The notes beneath the pieces are model-generated. The model saw only the letters and a list, made by a program, of their open reading frames with translations. It searched no databases and was not told the origin of the DNA. The position numbers and the translations under genes are program-made. Positions 60,563 to 64,000 of a stretch of 64,000 nucleotides of DNA are shown one piece after another (within the stretch, counting starts at the first letter, position 1; each line of letters starts with the position of its first letter). The stretch is from Herbiconiux oxytropis (GTDB lineage Bacteria > Actinomycetota > Actinomycetes > Actinomycetales > Microbacteriaceae): contig NZ_JANLCK010000008.1 of the NCBI RefSeq assembly GCF_024979315.1, forward strand, positions 62,001-126,000. The letters run 5' to 3'.

Positions 60563-62134
60563 TCAGGCCCCGTCGCGGTACTTGGCCGGCCAGACTCCGT
60601 GGCGGCCGGGGGAGAGGATGCCCTTGGGGTCGACCGCGTCCTTGATCGCCTGGGTGAAGCGACGGTAGGCGTGATCGCCGAAGGAGTACTGCTCCGAGGC
60701 GAGGTCCATGAAGTCGAGGTGCGCGCGGTACTCGCCGTAGCCGAGCGCCGCGACCTCCTCGATCAGGATCTTCACCGTCTCGAACGTGCGCGCCACATCC
60801 TCGGCATTCGTGCGATCGAAGCTCACCGAGCTCACGATCATCGCACTCCGATCGTTGGTCGGGAAGATCGCACACACGAAGTTCGTGCCCGTGCGCTCGA
60901 TCACCCTCGCCTTGATCCGGTCCACGACCTCCACGACCTCCGCACCCTTCAACGGCACGATGGGCGAGAAGCCCACGTGCCCGACCCAGTCGGGCATCTG
61001 CTCCATCATCTCCATGGTGGGGATGCCCGCCGAGATCTTCTGCATGAACGTCGAGATCTCGTGCCAGTTCGACGCCCCGAACCGGCCGAGCTCATCGATC
61101 CGCGAACCCTCGATCGCCGACCACGCCTCACGGATCCGCGCGAGATGGTGATCGATCACCGGCCCGTCCCCCCACAGCGCCGTGCGCACGCCCCAGCGCC
61201 CGATGCCCGTGGCGTCCGCCAGCGCATCGAGCCTGTCCTCCGACCATGTCGCATCCGCCCCCGGGAACATGCCCATGTGCTCGGGGAACTGCGTGCCCAT
61301 CGTGATGAGGTTCTGCAGATTCGGCACCCCGCGGATGACCCCGTCGAGCCGGAGCTCCCGGATGATGTCGATCGCCTGCGCCAGCTGATGATCCCGCGGC
61401 ACCGACAGGTAGAGCGGCGCGTACTCCCGCGGCCGCCGCATGAGCCACACGCCCATGCGCGTGACGATGCCGTAGTTCGACTGCGTGAAGAGCGGATCCA
61501 GCGTCGGGCCGAGCCCCCGCTTGTAGACGTGCCACGACTTCGAGTCCGGGATCGCCCCCATGCCCGTGCGCAGCAGCGAACCGTCGGCGAGCACGACCTC
61601 CATACCCGTGGGCGCCTGGAAGTCGCTGCCGAGCGGCAGATAGGTCATGCCGTTGTCGAGCGAGTTGCCGATGATCGAACCCCACCCGATGTCCGGCACC
61701 GAGAGCATGAGCTCGTCGCCCAGCTCGTGCAGGGCCGCGTGCAGATCGAGCCAGCGCACCCCCGGCTCCACCACCGCGTAGGCGAGTTCGGTGTCGATCT
61801 CGAGGATGCGGTTCATCTGCCGCAGACTGATCAGCACCGAACCGGCCACCCGCGGCGACGGACCGCCGTAGCCGTTGTTGCGACCCTGCGACGAGGTCCA
61901 CACCGGCACCTCGTAGCGGCCGGCGATCCGCACGATCTCCTGCACCTGCTCCACACTCGTGGGGAAGACGACCGCCGACGAGTCGTAGGTGCGGTCGTCG
62001 TGGTGCCAGTACGGGTCGCGGAAGGTGTCGCGCTCCTCCTCGGTGAGGAGGATGTTCTCGCGGCCGACGACCGCGACGAGCTCGTCGCGCGCGGCGTCCG
62101 GCAGCGTGGCCGGCTCGGGACGACGGGTGGTCAC
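60563..62134 (-). CDS. Vanillyl-alcohol-oxidase-like FAD enzyme 2
   Basis: A 523-residue paralog of the flavoprotein at 53068, with the same GRNNGYGGPSPRVAGSV, VPDIGWGSIIGN, TGMEVVLADGSLLRTGMG, YRAHLDFM and KGILSPGRHGVWP blocks. The two proteins differ mainly in the middle cap region. The GTG start overlaps the cupin stop (GTGA), so the pair is coupled. Expected reaction: side-chain oxidation of a para-substituted phenol. Confidence 0.88.
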   Translation of the reverse strand: MTTRRPEPATLPDAARDELVAVVGRENILLTEEERDTFRDPYWHHDDRTYDSSAVVFPTSVEQVQEIVRIAGRYEVPVWTSSQGRNNGYGGPSPRVAGSVLISLRQMNRILEIDTELAYAVVEPGVRWLDLHAALHELGDELMLSVPDIGWGSIIGNSLDNGMTYLPLGSDFQAPTGMEVVLADGSLLRTGMGAIPDSKSWHVYKRGLGPTLDPLFTQSNYGIVTRMGVWLMRRPREYAPLYLSVPRDHQLAQAIDIIRELRLDGVIRGVPNLQNLITMGTQFPEHMGMFPGADATWSEDRLDALADATGIGRWGVRTALWGDGPVIDHHLARIREAWSAIEGSRIDELGRFGASNWHEISTFMQKISAGIPTMEMMEQMPDWVGHVGFSPIVPLKGAEVVEVVDRIKARVIERTGTNFVCAIFPTNDRSAMIVSSVSFDRTNAEDVARTFETVKILIEEVAALGYGEYRAHLDFMDLASEQYSFGDHAYRRFTQAIKDAVDPKGILSPGRHGVWPAKYRDGA

Positions 62135-62541
62135 TTGTCGTCCGCCAGGCCGGTGGTCACCGAGGCCGCTGCATACTCCTCCTCCGAGACCTCCTCGAGC
62201 CACACCGTGTCACCGAGCGTGATGGCCGTGTGCCCGAGCAGCGACTCGGCGGTGCCGCCGTGCCAGTGCCGCTCACCGGGCTCGATCCACACCGTGTCGC
62301 CCTCCGAGATGAGCTGGGGCACGCCGTCGGCACCGGCCACGAAACCGCGACCGCGGAAGACCTGGAGGATCTGCCCGTGCGAGTGGTGGTGCCAGTAGGT
62401 GCGCGAGCACGGCGTGAACAGCACCGTGTTGATCTTCACGTCGGCGCGGTCGGTGATCACCGGGTCCTGGAGCACCTGCCCCGTGAACGTGCCGCTGGCA
62501 GTGATGGAGGGGGCACCGGATCGGCCCGAGATGATGCGCAT
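62131..62541 (-). CDS. Cupin-domain protein
   Basis: A 136-residue single-domain cupin similar to the small cupins found beside carboxymuconolactone decarboxylases and mandelonitrile-lyase-like enzymes. Metal-binding residues appear in RTYWHHHSHGQILQVFRG and PGERHWHGG. ATG 62541 is preferred, because the family usually starts MRIISGR-like and GGAAGAG lies upstream; ATG 62562 would add seven residues. It is coupled to the second VAO gene. The reaction is unknown. Confidence 0.85.
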   Translation of the reverse strand: MRIISGRSGAPSITASGTFTGQVLQDPVITDRADVKINTVLFTPCSRTYWHHHSHGQILQVFRGRGFVAGADGVPQLISEGDTVWIEPGERHWHGGTAESLLGHTAITLGDTVWLEEVSEEEYAAASVTTGLADDK

Positions 62542-62572
62542 GTCGCTCTCTTCCGTGAACATCGTCGTCCAG

Positions 62573-62585
62573 ATTGTCAGACAGT
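62573..62585. promoter_or_regulatory. GntR-type site at the cupin promoter
   Basis: ATTGTCAGACAGT matches the shared 13-mer with one mismatch and sits just downstream of a perfect TATAAT, at the expected transcription start of the cupin-VAO2 unit. Confidence 0.7.
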
Positions 62586-62591
62586 ATTATA
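62586..62591 (-). promoter_or_regulatory. -10 box of the cupin-VAO2 unit
   Basis: Exact TATAAT on the minus strand, about 45 nt before the cupin start. No clear -35 at the usual distance. Confidence 0.5.
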
Positions 62592-62610
62592 GCTCTCAGC
62601 CGAGGCCGCA

Positions 62611-62645
62611 AACTAGTTGTAGCTGTTGTAACTAAATGCTAGCAT
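62611..62645 (+). promoter_or_regulatory. Flavin reductase promoter with MarR-like motif
   Basis: TTGTAG (62617-62622), a 17-nt spacer and TAGCAT (62640-62645) form the promoter. AACTAGTTGTAG (62611-62622) matches 11 of 12 bases of 29419-29430 upstream of the first monooxygenase unit. GTTGTAACTA (62625-62634) matches 9 of 10 bases of the MarR dyad. Confidence 0.5.
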
Positions 62646-62698
62646 CGGCGACACCGCGGGTCCATGCCCGCATCCGAGTCAGCGCAAAGGGGCGAGAC

Positions 62699-63841
62699 AT
62701 GACTGCAGTCGAGACCAGCACGGAAGAGAAAAGCACGGGCGAGCCAAGCAAGGGCGAGTTCCGCGACGTCATGGGACGGTTCGCGAGCGGCGTGACCGTC
62801 ATCACCACGAACTTCGAGGGAGAGGATCTCGGCGCGGCCGCGAGCGCGGTCTCCTCCCTCTCAGATGAGCCGCCGAGCCTGCTCATCTGCCTCAACGTGA
62901 CCTCCACCACCGCCCAGGCCATCGTGAAGAACGGCACCTTCGCCGTCAACGTGCTCGCCGAGGACTCCGCGCCCATCGCCCAGCGCTTCGCGAGCAAGGC
63001 TCCTGACAAGTTCGCGACGATCGCGTTCGAGCGCGGCCACGCGGATGTCCCGCTCATCGCCGGCAGCATCGCCCACTTCGAGTGCGTGGTCGACGAGACC
63101 GTGCGCGGCGGCACCCATCTCGTGTTCCTCGCCCGCGTGGTGCGGGTCTCGTCGAAGCCCGGGAACCCGCTCGCCTACTTCCGCGGCTCGTTCGGCCGTA
63201 TGGAGACCGCTCCGGATGCCGCGGCGCTCCACGCCGTGCGCGACTACGTGGTGGCAGCGGTGACGGATGAGACGGTGCCGCTCGACGCCGAGAGCATCGC
63301 GGCCGAGCTCGAGATCGAGGTGGGCCGCACGTTCCAGGCACTCGTGGCGCTCACGAACGAGGGCCTCGTGCGCCGCGCCGGCGGCACCTTCGAGGTCGAG
63401 CCGGTGCCGGACGAGGTCATCTACGACTACTACGCGGCCAAGCTCGCCATCGAGGTCGGAGCCGCCGCGCAGACCGTCGGATCGGTCGAGCCCGAGCAGC
63501 TCGCAGAGCTCCGCCGGCTGCTCGACGAGACCCTCGGGTTCAGCGTCGACGAGCAGTTCAGCGACCCCAAGGGCTGGATCCGCGCGAACGCCGACTTCCA
63601 CGAGTACCTCGTCGGCCTGGCCGGCAGCGTCATCCTCACCGAGACCTACAAGGGACTGCAGCTGCCCTCTCTCGAGCGGCGCTCGATCAAGCCCTCGACG
63701 AAGGCCACGACCGTGCTGCACGACGACCACAAGGCGATCGTCGAGGGCTACGAGAACGGCGACGTCGAACTCGTGCTGCGCACCCTCGCGGCCCACAACC
63801 GCCGCCCGCAGGAGATGCGCGAGGGCGACGGCATGGTCTGA
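62699..63841 (+). CDS. Flavin reductase fused to a GntR-FCD regulator module
   Basis: A 380-residue protein with three parts. Residues about 20-165 are a HpaC/HsaB-like flavin reductase (FRDVMGRFASGVTVITT; AAASAVSSLSDEPPSLLICL; FAVNVLAEDS; GRMET). Residues about 172-235 resemble a winged helix (ESIAAELEIEVGRTFQALVAL, EGLVRR, GGTFEV). Residues about 240-370 form an FCD ligand domain with the His set H301, H344, H366 in ADFHEYL, DDHKAI and LAAHNRR. The reductase would supply reduced flavin to the two monooxygenases at 30226 and 36493, while the fused module may sense metabolite or bind DNA. AAAGGGG precedes ATG 62699. Confidence 0.85.
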   Translation: MTAVETSTEEKSTGEPSKGEFRDVMGRFASGVTVITTNFEGEDLGAAASAVSSLSDEPPSLLICLNVTSTTAQAIVKNGTFAVNVLAEDSAPIAQRFASKAPDKFATIAFERGHADVPLIAGSIAHFECVVDETVRGGTHLVFLARVVRVSSKPGNPLAYFRGSFGRMETAPDAAALHAVRDYVVAAVTDETVPLDAESIAAELEIEVGRTFQALVALTNEGLVRRAGGTFEVEPVPDEVIYDYYAAKLAIEVGAAAQTVGSVEPEQLAELRRLLDETLGFSVDEQFSDPKGWIRANADFHEYLVGLAGSVILTETYKGLQLPSLERRSIKPSTKATTVLHDDHKAIVEGYENGDVELVLRTLAAHNRRPQEMREGDGMV

Positions 63842-63899
63842 GCCCCGACACCGGGATCCCGACGCCGCCTCCGGGCCCCATCACGGGCCACATCACCGG

Positions 63900-64000
63900 T
63901 CACATGACCATGCCGCCGTTGGAGTTGACGGTCTGCCCGGTGATGAACTGCGCCTCGTCGCTGCAGAGGTAGACGATCGTGGCGGCCATCTCCGAGGCCG
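63900..64000 (-). CDS. SDR-family oxidoreductase, C-terminal fragment (5' part outside window)
   Basis: The last 33 codons of a gene entering from the right edge. The translation ends SDEAQFITGQTVNSNGGMVM, the classical C-terminal pattern of SDR enzymes (S-x-x-x-x-x-T-G-x-x-x-x-x-x-G-G). It converges with the flavin reductase gene across a 58-bp gap in which I see no strong terminator. Confidence 0.85.
   Translation of the reverse strand, partial: ASEMAATIVYLCSDEAQFITGQTVNSNGGMVM

Overview
The window is high-GC (about 70 percent) actinobacterial chromosome, most consistent with the family Microbacteriaceae. Grounds for this: a menaquinone cluster (menC, menB, menE, menA, menD) next to a ResC/CcsB-type cytochrome c biogenesis gene, DUF4229 and PLDc_N small membrane proteins, a DUF305/DUF3105 pair, a DUF222-HNH protein, and many start codons placed 6-7 nt behind a TANNNT -10 box, the leaderless arrangement common in Actinobacteria. 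No rRNA, tRNA, CRISPR array, insertion sequence or prophage was recognised. No gene-free stretch exceeds 300 bases; the longest are about 130-230 bases and are mostly regulatory.

Region 1 (1-27.8 kb) is mostly core genome: respiratory quinone synthesis (ccsB end, menC divergent from menB-menE-menA, PLDc_N-menD), recQ, DUF3105-DUF305, a plsC acyltransferase, a divergent HxlR/MFS efflux pair, a large acyl-CoA oxidase, an ABC exporter with a NarL-type two-component system, DUF808, a thymidine-phosphorylase-like enzyme, a proline iminopeptidase with a GH114-type lipoprotein, a TetR/quinone-oxidoreductase pair with twin operators, and a HAD-like protein lacking its nucleophile.

Region 2 (27.8-64 kb) looks like a large catabolic island. 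It holds an amidohydrolase, two flavin-dependent (DszC/HsaA-like) monooxygenases, a flavin reductase fused to a GntR-FCD regulator module, two vanillyl-alcohol-oxidase-like flavoproteins, a BBE-type flavoprotein, a class A flavin monooxygenase, two zinc alcohol dehydrogenases, several SDRs, two beta-hydroxyacid dehydrogenases alternating with two carboxymuconolactone-decarboxylase-like proteins, an alpha/beta hydrolase, a metallo-beta-lactamase-fold hydrolase, a cupin, and a SsuABC/TauABC-type importer. Regulators are a GntR-FCD protein, a MarR, an XRE-cupin and a MmyB-like XRE protein.

The most notable signal is a 13-bp element close to ATTGTCNGACAAT. It occurs six times in this island, upstream of five transcription units that together cover about 20 genes. 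The simplest reading is one GntR-FCD regulon controlling uptake and oxidative breakdown of an unknown, probably phenolic or aromatic, compound. A second motif family, related to the MarR dyad, sits at the promoters of the oxygenases and of the flavin reductase. Substrate and pathway order are inference; only the gene families and DNA motifs are directly visible.
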